A stretch of 64,000 bases of DNA from positions 77,809,326 to 77,873,325 of the forward strand of contig NC_079322.1 of the NCBI RefSeq assembly GCF_029931775.1, read 5' to 3'. Positions 50,401 through 60,237 of the stretch are shown piece after piece (positions within the stretch are counted from its first letter, which is position 1; every line of letters starts with the position of its first letter). This DNA is from Euleptes europaea (taxonomy: Eukaryota; Chordata; Lepidosauria; Squamata; Sphaerodactylidae). The translations under genes were made by a program, and so were the position numbers. Below the pieces are notes generated by a model, which was not told the DNA's origin, ran no database searches, and saw nothing but the letters and a program-made list of their open reading frames with translations.

Positions 50401-53400
50401 CCTTGGTGGTCTCCCATCCAAATACTAACCAGGGCTGACCCTGCTTAGCTTCAGGAGATCTGATGAGTTCAGGCTAACCTGGGCCATCCAGGTCAGGGCT
50501 TACAAGCTGTTAGTGAAGCCTAAAAAACAGTGGAAGGCCTATTCGCTAGGCCATGAATGTTGGAAGCTTATTTTGCATTCAGTTCAGGAAACAACAGGTC
50601 TTGGCACTCTAATGGACATTAGGTTGCACCCTGCATTTCTTCAGCTGCATTTCCCTGTGCCCCTCATAACACTGGCCCAGGGGTTCAAAGGACCCTCGGG
50701 AGTGGTGCTCGGTCCCATGGTGGGGTCTGCAGTGGTGTGTGTGTGGGGGAACCACTAGAAGTGCCCTTGAGGGGATGGGAATAGATGGTAGGCGGTGACC
50801 CATTGTGTGTGTGTTACATGCCGTCAAGTCGCTTCTGGCTCCTGGCGACCCTGTCAATCAATGTCCTCCAAAATGTCCTATCTTTAACAGCCTTGCTCAG
50901 GTCTTGCAGACTGAGGGCCGTGGCTTCCTTTATAGAGTCAATCTATCTCATGTTGGGTCTTCCTCTTTTCCTGCTGCCTTCAACTTTTCCTAGCATGATT
51001 GTCTTTTCCAGTGACTCTGGTCTTCTCATAATGTGACCAAAGTACGATAGCCTCAGTTTAGTCATTTTAGCTTCTAGGGCCAGTTCAGCCTTGATTTGAT
51101 CTATAACCACTGATTTGTTTTTTTGGCAGTCCACGGTATCTGTAAAACTCCCCTCCAACACCACATTTCAAAGTAATCTACTTTCTTCCTATCAGCTTTC
51201 TTCATTATCCAGCTTTCACACCCATACATAGTAATAGGGAATACTATGGCATGAATTAACCCAGTATGCAGAGAAATGATTAATGAAGACTATTAATGAA
51301 GAAGACCCTTTCTAAAATCCTGCAGCCACTCCCGAGCAAGCGCATTATGATCCCTGAAGAACGATTTGGAAGCTGAGAGTCAATTAGAGAGGAGGAGGGG
51401 AGAACCGCCCTGCTTGAGCTTAAAGGTTTAATCCTTATAGTACAGTGATGGCGAACCTTTTAGAGACTGAGTGCCCAAACTGCAACCCAAAACCCTCTTA
51501 TATATCGCAAAGTGCCAACACGGCAATTTAACCTGAAGAATCCCCCTGAAGGAACCATGCAAAATAACAGCGGCGGGTTAGCTATGCACATGCTAATGGC
51601 TATGCAAACAGGAACAAAGGAGCAGGCGAGTGGGAGGGGTGGAATTTCTCCTTTTGCTTCGAGACCGTGAATAGGCAGTTTTAAATTCACATTTTAAAAA
51701 AGAGCTTTTAGCGAACATCAAAACTGACAATGCATAAATGGCCAGGGTATCTGTTGTGGGGAGGGGAAGGTGATTTAAAGCCGGTTTGATTCTTCCTTAA
51801 GTGGTAGAGAAAGTCGGCATATAAAAACCAACTCTTCTTCAAAGTGAAACTTGATATTTGTAACTGAACCATCAGGAAAAGAGGTAAATGATTGGGGGAG
51901 AGACACCTGGCAACCCTAAGGCAAATATATGAAGCAAAACCTGCTCTATATTCAGAGGGTTCCGTCTGAAAAAAAACTCTGCAGGGGGGCTTATTGTTGA
52001 GTTCTGAGGATCTGGATGGGGAAAATGTGCATCTGAATGGCAAATCCAATGCAAAACCTCCCATTCATAAATGGCCAATAACCCCCCATGCAGAGTTTTG
52101 AATCAAACATTGCTTTCCCCACCCCCCCGAGCCCCGACCTCCTCCTCGCCGCCCGCCTTGGCGCTGCCGGCCCTCGAGCGCGCATTCAAAACCCGGCCGC
52201 ACTGTGAGGGGAGGGGGAGGGGGGCGCTTTACCTCACACACCACCTCTCTTGTGTGTGGGGGGGGGGAATAAACCAGAAATGGGGCGGCGAGGAGAGGCT
52301 TCGTGGTCGACTTTTGGTGGGGGTGGAGCCTCCTCTGCCGGCACGCGGGTAAGTGGCTCGGGACGGGACCGAAAGTCCAGACGGGCGAGGCAGCGACGGA
52401 CGGAAGAGGTGGAGAGAGACCAAGCCCGCTTCCCGAGGGACGGGGCGAGGAACCGGCAAGCCGACAGAAGATGGAGCGCAGAGACGCGGCGGCGCGCCGC
52501 TGCCCCGCCGCCCGGTCGCGCCTGCGCCAGTCAGAGGACTTGGCTGGGGGCGTGGGGAGGAGGGCAGGATGTTTCAGCCCTCCCTCTAGTCCCGCCCCCA
52601 AGACCTTATTAGGGCTGAAACATCCCCACGTCCCCAGCCAAGTCCTCTGACTGGCGCAGGCGCGACCGGGCGGCGGGGCAGCGGCGCGCCGCCGCGTCTC
52701 TGCGCTCCATCTTCTGTCGGCTTGCCGGTTCCTCACCCCGTCCCTCGGGAAGCGGGCTTGCTCTCTCTCCACCTCTTCCGTCCGTCGCTGCCTCGCCCGT
52801 CTGGACATTCGGTCCCGTCCCGAGCCACTTACCCGCGTGCCGGCAGAGAGGGCTACGCGTGCCAGGTCGGGCACGCGTGCCATAGGTTCGCCAACACGGT
52901 TATAGTATCACGGAGGGGGAGATTAGGAAATGCCAGGAGGATCTAACTGTCGATCCACCTGTTGAGTGTTCTGTAAGAGTTTAATGCCTCTAATCACATA
53001 GAAGCTAAAAGAATTAATTAGAATTGAAGGGAAAGTACTTTGTCCAGTCAAAATTAATTCTACCCCCCCCCCCAAGACTCTTTAATCTGTGAAGGTCTCT
53101 GAATCTGTAAAGTAGCCCTGCACAGTTGGGGTCCCGGGGGGGCGGTAAATACAGATTGAGGGATGTGTGCCATTAATCTTAAATTCCCCAAATCCTGCCC
53201 CCTTCATTGGCTTTGTCATCTAGCCCCAAACATCAGCAATGGAGCTATAGGAGCGGAGCCATAGTCCCAGACAGCTGAATTTCAGGCCTACGGGAGCAGG
53301 AAAGGACTTGCAAATTTTTGGGACAGGGTCGTGCTGACGACCTTTGGGAGTGGGGGAATTTCATAATTCTTTGCCGTGCTTAACACCTGCTGGAATAGGC

Positions 53401-56400
53401 ATTCTGCTATGAACAAGTAACTTTTTTATGCAGATGCATAACTTAGTTGTGGGAGCATTGATTGTGTCCTTAAGTGCCAAGTATGAGCAGCTTCAGCTAA
53501 GTTCTGTTTCAGCGGTGCTGCAAGCCAGGTATTCTGTTCCCCCAGCAGGGTATGCTCCAAGACCAATTGATTTTCAGATGACGCCTGGTTCTGGAGAGGG
53601 AATGTGCTGATTGAACCGCCTCTGGTGGATCTCCGTTGAATCATGATGTTTTTTTCCCCACCAGGGTGTTGGAAAAAATGTGTACATCCTTGTGCACCGC
53701 CGCTTGCAGCATCTTGCCACAATTCCGCGTGCTTGGAAGCCACAGCGTGCTCAGGGGGGTGGCATGACACCCCTCCCGGCTCTCTGTGGCCTCTCGTTTG
53801 CTGGAACCAAGCATGTTGGGCAGCAGATTCCTTACCCAGCTGTTGCTAAAGGGTTGCATTCATCTTTCTTTTTTAAAAAAAACAAGAATATCCATTCTCC
53901 AAACTTCTCTTGTTGAAGTCAGTCATCCTCTTCAAGTGTATGCTTCAGGCGGTAGAATGCCAGGAAGGGAAAGATTGTGAGGGCACAGGAGAGAGAGGGA
54001 GTTAAGAAGTACACTCTCTTCCTGATGCATCTCTGCCTTCCCTCCCCGACGCTAGGAATGCAGACTGTCTGCAAAATTGCCTCAAGTCTTTGAAGTTGTT
54101 CAAAGTTGGAACAAAAAAAGCTAATGCAATCTTGGGGTGCGTCAACAGGGGCATAACATCCAAATCACAAGATGTCATTGTTCCGCTGTACAGGAATGAC
54201 GTAGTTCCGCATTGGTCAGGCTGTACCTGGAGTACCATGTGCAGTTCTGGAGGCCTCACTTGAAAAAGGATGTGGACAGAATGGAGTGGGTGCAGAGGAG
54301 AACGACGAGGATGATCAGGGGCCTGAAGACCAAGCCCTACGAGGAAAGGCTGAGGGGAATGGGAATGTTTAGTCTGAAGAAGAGGAGGTTGAGGGGGGTC
54401 AGGATTGCTCTCTGTAAGTATTTGAAGGGCTGTCACTTAGAGGAGGGCAGGGAGCTGTTCCTTCCTGTTGGCAGCAGAGGATAGGACTCACAGTAACGGG
54501 TTTAAATTGCGGTCGGAAAGGTACCAGCTTCATGTGTTTCATGTGACCTTATTACCCTTCAGGTGCCTTATACTGAATCAGACCCCCAGTCCATCAAGGT
54601 CAGTATTGTCTACTCAGACCGGCAGCAGCTCTCCAGGGCCTCAGGCAGAAAAAGTTCTTTCACATCACCTACTGCCTGGTCATTTTAACTGGATATGCCA
54701 AGGATGAAACCTGGGCCCTTCTGAATGCCAAGCAAGTGCTCTACTACTGAGCCACAGTCAGGCACTCTCTTTCAGCATAATCGGTTGAGAGAATACGGAG
54801 GGGGAAAGATGTGTACGTCCTACTTTGAACCTCTGGGTGGGAAAGCAGGATAAAAATGTTAATCACTTTTTATACTTTAAATTCAGAGCGTATTATAATT
54901 TCCCCTGCCTCTTGTGATGAGGGAGAGGTTTCAGTAAAACAAATGAGTGGAATAAAAGGTTGTACATTTTAAAAGGCTTTTGTGAAATCCGTGGCCCCGT
55001 TTCTGGATCCAAACGAAGCTGCTTCAAGGACTTCCCTTGGGAATCCTTCTGCAAAACCGCAATGTCCCCCAGAACCCTGTCCAGCACGGTGAAGTGCTTG
55101 AACAGATGCAAGCTTGTAATTCAGACAGGATGGGTTAACAACAGCCGTTAAAGGTTAATGAAATGAATATTTTACCTGCAGTCATGGAACTCTGATTTTT
55201 TAACGTCAGCTGCAGTACTGCTCTGCAGAAGACTTCATGATGTGTTCAGATATATTAATATGCAATGGCGGATGCGCACAGGAAAAGAACAGGTTCTTAT
55301 TAAATCAGTTTGGAGAGCTGTAAAAGAGCATTGTGTTCAACTTGTTTTCCAAAGTGGAATTAATGGGCAGGTGTGTGCATTAGCTCAGTCGGCAAGATCT
55401 GAGCAAAGGTGGTTAATGATTGGACATTTTGGTGATTGTTAATTCGTAGAATCACCATAAATTGGAAGCTGATGTTTGCATTAGCACACTTTTTTTGTTG
55501 AGAAAGGCAGGTTGTAGCTGCTGCAAGCAAATAAATGAATAAAGCATTGCTCACTTGCTCAACAAAAGGAAATACTTCTTTACGCAACAAGTGATAACAA
55601 TGTGGAATTCGGAGTCAGAGGATGTAGAGATGGCCACAGGCATAGATGGCTTTAAAAGAGGCTTAGAGAGATTAATGGCCATGGTGACTAAAGGGAACCT
55701 CCATGTTCAGATGCAGTCAACCTCTGATTCCCAGTGCTGGGAGGCAACCTCAGGGGAAGGCCTCAGCCTCTATGCCCTGTTGCCGGCCCTCTGGAGGAAC
55801 TGCTTGGCCACTGTGTGAGACGGGATGCTGGACCAGATGGACCCTCGCTGGTCTGATCCAGCAGGGCTCTTCTGAGGTTCTTATCAGGGGAAGGCCTGGG
55901 CCTCTATGCCCTGTTGTTGGACCTCCAGAGGAACTGGCTGGCCACTGTTTGAGAGGGGATGCCGGACTAGATGGACCCTCATTGGTCTAATCCATCAGAG
56001 CTCTTCTGAGGTTCCTATCTCCCTGCGATGTCAGCACATGTGGCAAGAACCAAAGCTGTTTTAAATGCAAAGCACAGGGTGGCTCCATTCCTTGTGATTG
56101 CCCACATATGTTTAAATCTGGGATTGGTATTGCCAATCATTCATCGAGAACCTTTTAAAATATTTTAATCGCTTTTCTCTAGCCCTCGTGGTTGTGGTCT
56201 GCAGTAGCTGAAAAGCAGCTCCAGGTGTCCTAGAACCACGATCAGCACCCTAACCATTGGCTCCAACCGGCTTTCGTCCATTGTTTGTGACCTTGCTGTG
56301 TTGCGTAGCCATCCTTGCTCCTTCTGGTCTGTTCCTCTCTTCCTGCCGTTACTCTGTTACTTGCCAGAAACCTTACCAAATCTGTATATACTCCGCGAGC

Positions 56401-59283
56401 TTGGAAAAGTGTATCCTTCCAGAAAATGTATGCAGAAGTTGCCCTGCCTCATACTTCCAGCCGAATTTCCATACAGAGGAGTTATTTGCTGATTTGCTCT
56501 TGATGCTCAATCAGGGTTCTCTTGTCTCAGAATTTGTGGTTTATTATTTTTTAACGCCAACTATTAATTATCTAACCTGTGCCCACCAGCACTGTTCAGA
56601 TAACAACATGGAATCGCAACGCACCATGCCAGAAGAGCTTGTTGAACCAGAACTGCATCGAATAAAACACACCCAGATGGCTCGCCCAAGATTGCCGTTC
56701 GTCACAGCTGCTGAAAATAGCACATTGGCATAAATGTTTCTAGATGGAATGTTAATTAAATTGGCGTGTGTCAACAGTAGCTTTTAAATCCCAGCATGGA
56801 TGGCTTCCCAGTGCCAGTCAAATCCGAAGTTCGTCCTAGTCAGTTTTACAGCAAAGGCTTGTCTCTCAAAAGCCAGCATGGTGTAATGGTTAAGAGCGGT
56901 GGTTTTGGAGCCACATGAAGCCAGCTGGGGGACCTTGGGCTAGTCACAGTGCTCTTCGAGCTCTCTCAGCCCCACCTACCTCCCAGGGTGTCTGTTGTGG
57001 GGAAGTGAAGTGAAGGTGATTGTAAGCAGGTTTGATTCTCCCTTAAGTGGGAGAGAAAGTCAGCATATAAAAACCAACTCTTCTTCTTTTCTTCTTCAAA
57101 ATGCAATATCAGCTGTGCCCACAGGCTCAAAAAGGTTGGGGACCCTACTCTACATGCTGTGTCTGACTAGACCCATTTTCATGTGTTCTTATTTTGTCTG
57201 TTAATGCTTTGTATTTTAATGTTTAAACTGTATTATACATTTAGATTAAGCTGGTAAGCCTTCTGCATGGCTTGAAATCTCACTCCCCACTCCCCATCCA
57301 TATGGTTGTTTGTACCAATCCTCAGCTTCTTTGCCATCCAATCTTTTGTGTTATGCTTTGAATAATCAAGGTGTGGCATGTGTGGATCGGACCTCCTTTT
57401 GGCAGCTGCATGTCCTCCAGCAGGAGGCATCTCACATCTTGCACATGACGGCCATTAGAATGAAATGAAGGGGCAGGATCTAACCTGAAATAATTATACT
57501 GCACCTCAGTTATCCACAGTGTGTCACAAATGTTGCATTAAAATAGGTCCCAGGTTCCATCTCTGGCATTTCTAGTTAAAAGGGCCAGGCAGGAGGTGAT
57601 GCGAAAGACCCCGGCCTGAGACCCTGGGGAGATGCTGCCAGTCTGAGTAGACAATACTGACCTTGATGAACCAAGGGCCTGATTAAGTATAAGGCAGAAT
57701 CACATGCTTAGATGAGGGCAGCAGTTGTGGAGGGTGGTTGCTGGTCCTGGTTGCCGTCTTATGCACTCAAACGGGTTTTTTTCAGACTGAGCTTGGCTTG
57801 ACAGCCCATCTCGATGTGGACCGGAGGTTCTCTGTCCTGTTAACGAAAGGCTGATTCTTGCCTGAGGAGGCCGGATAACCCAACTGTCTCTTGTCTTCTG
57901 CTCCTCTGCAGGTTGGGGACCACAAATTCAGTGCCCACCGGATAGTCTTGGCCGCTTCCATCCCTTACTTCCACGCCATGTTCACCAACGACATGATGGA
58001 ATGCAAGCAAGATGAAATAGTTATGCAGGGAATGGATCCCAGGTGACTCTCATTGCTGGTGGGGGTGGGGAGTTTGGGAGGTGCTTTCATTGAGGGGCCA
58101 CAGCTCAGCGGTAGAGCATCTCCTTTGCATGCAGAAGGTCCCAGGTTCAATCCCCGGCATCTCCAGTGAAAGGGACTCAGCAGGTAGGTGATGTTAAAGA
58201 CCTCTGCCTGTCTGAGTAGACAATACTGACTTTGATGGACCGAGGGTCTGATTCAGTATAAGGCAGCTTTATGTGTTCGTGTGTGACCATGTGCATAAGA
58301 CAACCATTTTACTCTCCTCCACTGCACCAGACCTTTGAGGTTTTGCAGTGACAGTTGTGAGGTCCCGGTCTGGTCAGCTTCTTGTTCCGGATGTCAAGGC
58401 TGATTTAGATACAGGCATGCACTTAAGAAGCCCTAGGTGTCTAGGTAGCTTTCCTGTATCAGATCATTAATCTGGTGAGAGGTAAACTCAGTAACATTTT
58501 TGGGTTGTTTTGGGTATAGTACACAAATGCAAATATTATTGGAGACTGGCCAGGGATCCTGGAGGTATTTTTGCATTCCTCCTCCTTGTTCTCCAGTGGA
58601 AAATCCTCTCATTTGAATGAGGGCAACCAATTACAAGCCCTGTCTTCAATTGGCTCCACCCACTTTCTGAAAAGCTCAAAGGGCCCCAAGGTGTAGTGGT
58701 TAAGAATGGTGGTTTGGAGTGGTGGAGTCTGATCTGGAGAACCGGCTTTGATTCCCCACTCCACATGAGCGGCGGAGGCTATTCTGGAGAACCGGCTTTG
58801 ATTCCCCACTCCTCCACATGAGCGGCGGAGGCTAATCTGGTGAACTGGATTTGTTTCCCCACTCCTCCGCACGAAGCCAGCTGGGTGACCTTGTGCTAGT
58901 CACAGCTCTCTTGGAGATCTCTCAGCCTCACCTACCTCACAGGGTGTCTTGTTGTGGGGAGAGGAAGGGAAGGAGACTGTAAGCCTGTTTGATTCTTCCT
59001 TAAGTGGTAGAGAAAGTCATCATATAAGAACCAACTCTTCTTATTCGCGGGCACCATGTTGTAGGGAACCCTGTGTAAGATGGTGAATAAAGCCAGGTGT
59101 GTTTGCAGCTAACACTTTCAAACTTCCTTGCGCTCTGCACAGTGCCCTGGAAGCCCTGATCAACTTTGCCTACAACGGCCACTTGGCCATCGACCAGCAG
59201 AATGTCCAGTCCTTACTGATGGGAGCCAGCTTCCTGCAGCTGCAGAACATCAAGGATGCCTGTTGCTCTTTCCTCCGGGAGAG
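44117..59283 (+). CDS. KLHL18: KLHL18, 5' part (three exons)
   Basis: Kelch-like adaptor for CUL3 ubiquitin ligase; KLHL18 is known to act on Aurora-A at mitotic entry and on UNC119 in photoreceptors. Three exons (44117-44257, 57912-58042, 59143-59283) encode residues 1-138: an acidic N-terminus, then [19 protein letters not shown], and a BTB domain from about residue 35 with [19 protein letters not shown] and [19 protein letters not shown]. Near-identical to the human protein as recalled, except at the first 14 residues. The BACK and Kelch parts lie beyond the window. Start: ATG 44117 aligns with the human start, though the frame is open upstream. Intron 1 is 13.7 kb and holds the Tc1 and hAT elements. 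Confidence 0.96.
44745..45050 (-). mobile_element. Penelope-type repeat with longer flank
   Basis: Same TATTGTCGAAGGCTTTCACG start and arm as the 18833 unit, but running on through GGACAGGGTCTCTCAGTGAC and GAAAGGGGTTGGGTTTGAGC instead of folding back. This looks closer to the parent element. It lies in KLHL18 intron 1. Confidence 0.6.
45278..45392 (+). mobile_element. Penelope-type repeat fragment
   Basis: GCGAAGGGAGCTTGGACTC..GAAAGCTCATACCCC and CTTGCTGGCCTCTTAGGTGC; same family as 8040 and 47365. Confidence 0.5.
45413..45658 (-). mobile_element. CORE-type SINE
   Basis: Antisense copy of the main SINE family, slightly shortened in the centre. Confidence 0.8.
45865..46116 (-). mobile_element. 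Palindromic Penelope-type unit with opposed hammerhead cores
   Basis: A 252-bp insertion bracketed by perfect 15-bp ATTTTAATTTATTTT copies (45850-45864, 46117-46131). Inner palindrome 45866-46084 with 107-bp arms and a 5-nt centre (GACTG). Each arm holds CTGAAGA..GCGAAACGTC; the + strand core spans 45996-46030. It is the reverse orientation of the 18833 unit and the better preserved. Confidence 0.8.
46349..46472 (+). mobile_element. Mosaic of two SINE families
   Basis: tRNA-Ala SINE head (GAGCTGTGACTCAGTGG) joined to a CORE-type SINE 3' end (46367-46440), then a tRNA-Ala SINE tail (GGTCTGATTCAGTATAAG). It suggests template switching or a nested insertion. Confidence 0.6.
46473..46690 (+). 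mobile_element. MIR-like SINE, near full length
   Basis: GTGTAGTGGTTAGAGTGTCG head, B box AGTTCGAATCTCC, core GCTGGGTGACCTTGGGCCAG and tail GGCGGGTATAAATGCAGTAA. Confidence 0.82.
46691..47364. other. KLHL18 intron 1, no feature recognised
   Basis: No exon, repeat family or RNA gene seen. Confidence 0.4.
47365..47517 (+). mobile_element. Penelope-type repeat split by CR1 and Tc1
   Basis: CTGATGAAGGGAGCTTTGAC at 47368 is a CUGAUGA-type hammerhead start, followed by CTCAGAAACTC. A CR1 3' piece (about 47431-47496) sits between two CTAAGGT copies, and the right part ends at the Tc1 junction. Confidence 0.6.
47519..48874 (+). mobile_element. Tc1/mariner element of teleost type, 3' end missing
   Basis: It starts CAGTGAGGGGGAAAAGTATT after a TA and has the double-repeat terminal layout (AAGTATTTGATCCC at about 47533 and again at 47708). 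The 3' inverted repeat is cut off at 48874, leaving only its inner half. The right flank is G+C-rich and unrelated. It closely matches the fish/lamprey Tc1 family as recalled. Two internal losses carry telomere-like hexamers. Confidence 0.88.
47798..48788 (+). pseudogene. Tc1 transposase, inactive
   Basis: ATG 47798 to TAA 48788 covers 991 nt, not a multiple of three. Blocks seen: [14 protein letters not shown] (first catalytic D), HDNDPKH region (second D) and [12 protein letters not shown]. The family usually has PDLNPIENLW, so the third acidic residue is replaced by Lys. A TAG replaces the Gln codon before HDND, and part of the DNA-binding region near 47905 is lost. It cannot encode an active enzyme. 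Confidence 0.88.
48875..49390. other. KLHL18 intron 1, unassigned
   Basis: Starts with a G+C-rich block (48875-48960, GCCGGCAGCGGCC) then ordinary sequence. Nothing recognised. Confidence 0.4.
49422..49631 (+). mobile_element. tRNA-Ala-derived SINE, full length
   Basis: GTGGCTCAGTGGAAGAGC A box, CCCGGGTTCAATCTCC B box, CTTTGCATGCAGAAGG anticodon region and the TATAAGGCAGCTTCAT tail. Confidence 0.85.
50005..50502 (-). mobile_element. 5S-rRNA-derived SINE split by CR1
   Basis: Tail part at 50005-50072 (complement of ..CCGTAAGCTGGCTGCAAC) and 5S head at about 50356-50502 (GGTTAGTATTTGGATGGGAG). The CR1 3' end at 50073-50355 lies between. Confidence 0.78.
50073..50355 (+). mobile_element. CR1 LINE 3' end inside 5S SINE
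   Basis: [13 protein letters not shown]-like ORF2 end and ..GGTTGGACTAGATGGGATGG..CCAACTCTATGATTCTGTGA. Its insertion splits the older 5S-derived SINE. Confidence 0.8.
50800..51260 (-). mobile_element. BovB/RTE-like LINE 3' end
   Basis: The - strand reads the ORF2 end ([20 protein letters not shown]) and the GGTCGCCAGGAGCC..GACTTGACGG tail. The longest copy of this family here. Confidence 0.82.
51744..51841 (+). mobile_element. CORE-type SINE 3' end inside hAT
   Basis: GGTATCTGTTGTGGGGAGGG through ATATAAAAACCAACTCTTC. Confidence 0.78.
52330..52852. repeat. Large CpG-rich inverted repeat
   Basis: Arms about 52330-52583 and 52609-52852 are highly similar inverted copies with a spacer of about 25 bp. 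Both carry CACGCGGGTAAGTGG, GCGGCGGCGCGCCGC and GCGCCTGCGCCAGTCAGAGG. Base composition is like a gene promoter. All open frames across it are by-products of the base composition. Confidence 0.88.
52908..54125. other. KLHL18 intron 1, unassigned, with small open frames
   Basis: Open frames at 53428-53610 and 53680-53916 (+) and 53426-53770 (-) show no domain that I recognise. Splice support absent. Possibly an old retrocopy or an unrecorded repeat. Confidence 0.35.
54130..54540 (+). mobile_element. CR1 LINE ORF2 fragment
   Basis: [20 protein letters not shown] and [20 protein letters not shown], the CR1 ORF2 C-terminal region. The copy ends before the usual 3' tail. Confidence 0.82.
54558..54759 (-). 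mobile_element. tRNA-Ala-derived SINE, full length
   Basis: Antisense copy inserted at the broken end of the CR1 fragment; the + strand shows CTCTACTACTGAGCCACAG (A-box complement). Confidence 0.8.
54760..55390. other. KLHL18 intron 1, unassigned
   Basis: A+T-rich, no feature recognised. A worn BovB-like piece may begin near 55395. Confidence 0.4.
55395..55475 (+). mobile_element. Worn BovB-like 3' fragment
   Basis: AAGATCTGAGCAAAGGTGG and AGAATCACCATAAATTGGAAG resemble the BovB-like 3' end at 33153-33263 at lower identity. Confidence 0.5.
55560..56020 (+). mobile_element. CR1 LINE 3' end, with internal duplication
   Basis: [23 protein letters not shown]2 end, then a 3' region. The stretch GGCCTCAGCCTCTATGCCCT is repeated near 55896, so the last 120 bp are present twice in tandem. 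Confidence 0.72.
56200..56870 (+). other. Unassigned segment with a 158-codon open frame
   Basis: Open frame 56257-56733 has a hydrophobic, Cys-rich first half and a polar second half. No ATG-context, splice or homology support that I can see. It may be a worn retrocopy or chance. Confidence 0.3.
56871..57098 (+). mobile_element. CORE-type SINE, shortened
   Basis: Head and 3' part kept with part of the centre deleted. Confidence 0.8.
57545..57705 (+). mobile_element. tRNA-Ala-derived SINE, head-truncated
   Basis: Begins at the B box (GGTCCCAGGTTCCATC) and runs through TGACCTTGATGAACCAAGGG to the tail. It ends 207 bp before KLHL18 exon 2. Confidence 0.75.
57912..58042 (+). CDS. KLHL18: KLHL18 exon 2 (BTB)
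   Basis: Acceptor CTCTGCAG and donor GTGACT. It encodes [20 protein letters not shown] and [20 protein letters not shown], the core of the BTB dimer and CUL3-binding fold. It ends in phase 2. Confidence 0.98.
58092..58283 (+). mobile_element. tRNA-Ala-derived SINE
   Basis: Good A box (CAGCTCAGCGGTAGAGC) and B box (GGTTCAATCCCC), 50 bp after KLHL18 exon 2. Confidence 0.83.
58684..59042 (+). mobile_element. CORE-type SINE with internal duplication
   Basis: Full length, but the GAACCGGCTTTGATTCCCC..GCGGAGGCTA block around the B box is present twice. Confidence 0.85.
59143..59283 (+). CDS. KLHL18: KLHL18 exon 3 (BTB end)
   Basis: Acceptor CTGCACAG and donor GTGAGG. It encodes [20 protein letters not shown] and [20 protein letters not shown], then CCSFLRER. 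It ends in phase 2; the next exon (LHPKN in the family) is not in the window. Confidence 0.98.
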
Positions 59284-59502
59284 GTGAGGGATTCTGGTTT
59301 CTTCTGGACACGGTGCTTTTAGAATCGGCCAGGGCTGACTGACTATTTAACTGACAGGGAAATTTCCTGGTGGGCCACTGGTAGCCGGGAGCAAGCAGAG
59401 CCAAGCCCCTGGCAACTCTTCCCACACCTCAAGGTCTGCTGGGCCTGGACCTCTTCTCGATAATGGCTGTCTGTGTCATCTCACCACCTCCTCTTGCATG
59501 GT

Positions 59503-59742
59503 GCCAGTGTGGTGTAGTGGTTAAGAGTGGTGGATTCTAATCTGGAGAACCGGGTTTGATTCCCCTCTCCTCCACATGAAGCCTGCTGGGGGACCTTGGG
59601 CTAATCACAGTTCTCTTTGAACTCTCTCAGACACCTCACAGGGTGTCTGCTGTGGAGAGGGGAAGGGAAGGTGATTGTAAGCTGGTTTGATTCTCCTTAA
59701 AAGGTAGAGAAAATCAGCATATAAAAACCAACTCTCCTTCTT
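59503..59742 (+). mobile_element. CORE-type SINE, shortened
   Basis: Head GTGCCAGTGTGGTGTAGTGG and full 3' part; centre lost. Confidence 0.82.
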
Positions 59743-60237
59743 CTCCTCCTCTTCGTCCTCCTCATTATTATTCTTCTGCATTGCTTCCAGTTTGGGGGGG
59801 AATGACCCAGCAGGCAAGCTCAGGCCTGTTGTCCCCCCGCCCCCCCCGTGCTGCGTGGCCCTGCAGTGCTGGCTTGTACACAGCAGGGGGCGTTCAGTTG
59901 GACTTACTCCAGAGCTGTTTTCCCAACCCTGTCCCAAGTCAGGCCAAAGCAGATGTTTGAGTCCCCCTCCTGTCCCAACACCCCTGTGCGCTTGTGTGTT
60001 CTGCAGAGGTTATCCTGTGCCATCCGGACCACAATAAGCCACAAGCCGAAGGCGCTAGTAGGCTACATAGCTCAAGATAAACTTGAGCAAGTGAACCACG
60101 CTGCGCGCACACACGTGAATCCAACCACGAGGGGATCCCTAGAGCACTCTCCCTCGTTGCTCTGCTTGGCCGCTGGCATTCCAGGAGGGGTTCTATGAGA
60201 AGAGAACAAAGGAAGCTGGGCCGGGCCCCCTAACAGC

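Larger units (their letters stand above)
51443..52899 (+). mobile_element. hAT element with CpG-rich inverted cargo
   Basis: Terminal repeats CAGTGATGGCGAACC and GGTTCGCCAACACGG match at 13 of 15 positions, and the 8-bp target duplication TTATAGTA is perfect (51435-51442, 52900-52907). No transposase was recognised, so it is non-autonomous. It contains a SINE piece (51744-51841) and a large G+C-rich inverted repeat (52330-52852). Confidence 0.85.

Noticed and set aside
52065-52883. 272-codon open frame (-) and its mirror frames
   Set aside because: They lie in a G+C-rich inverted repeat with few stop codons; the mirrored arms give similar Arg/Pro/Gly-rich text on both strands.
53428-53916. 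Pair of exons in KLHL18 intron 1
   Set aside because: The frames have no domain, no consistent splice phases and no family that I recognise.
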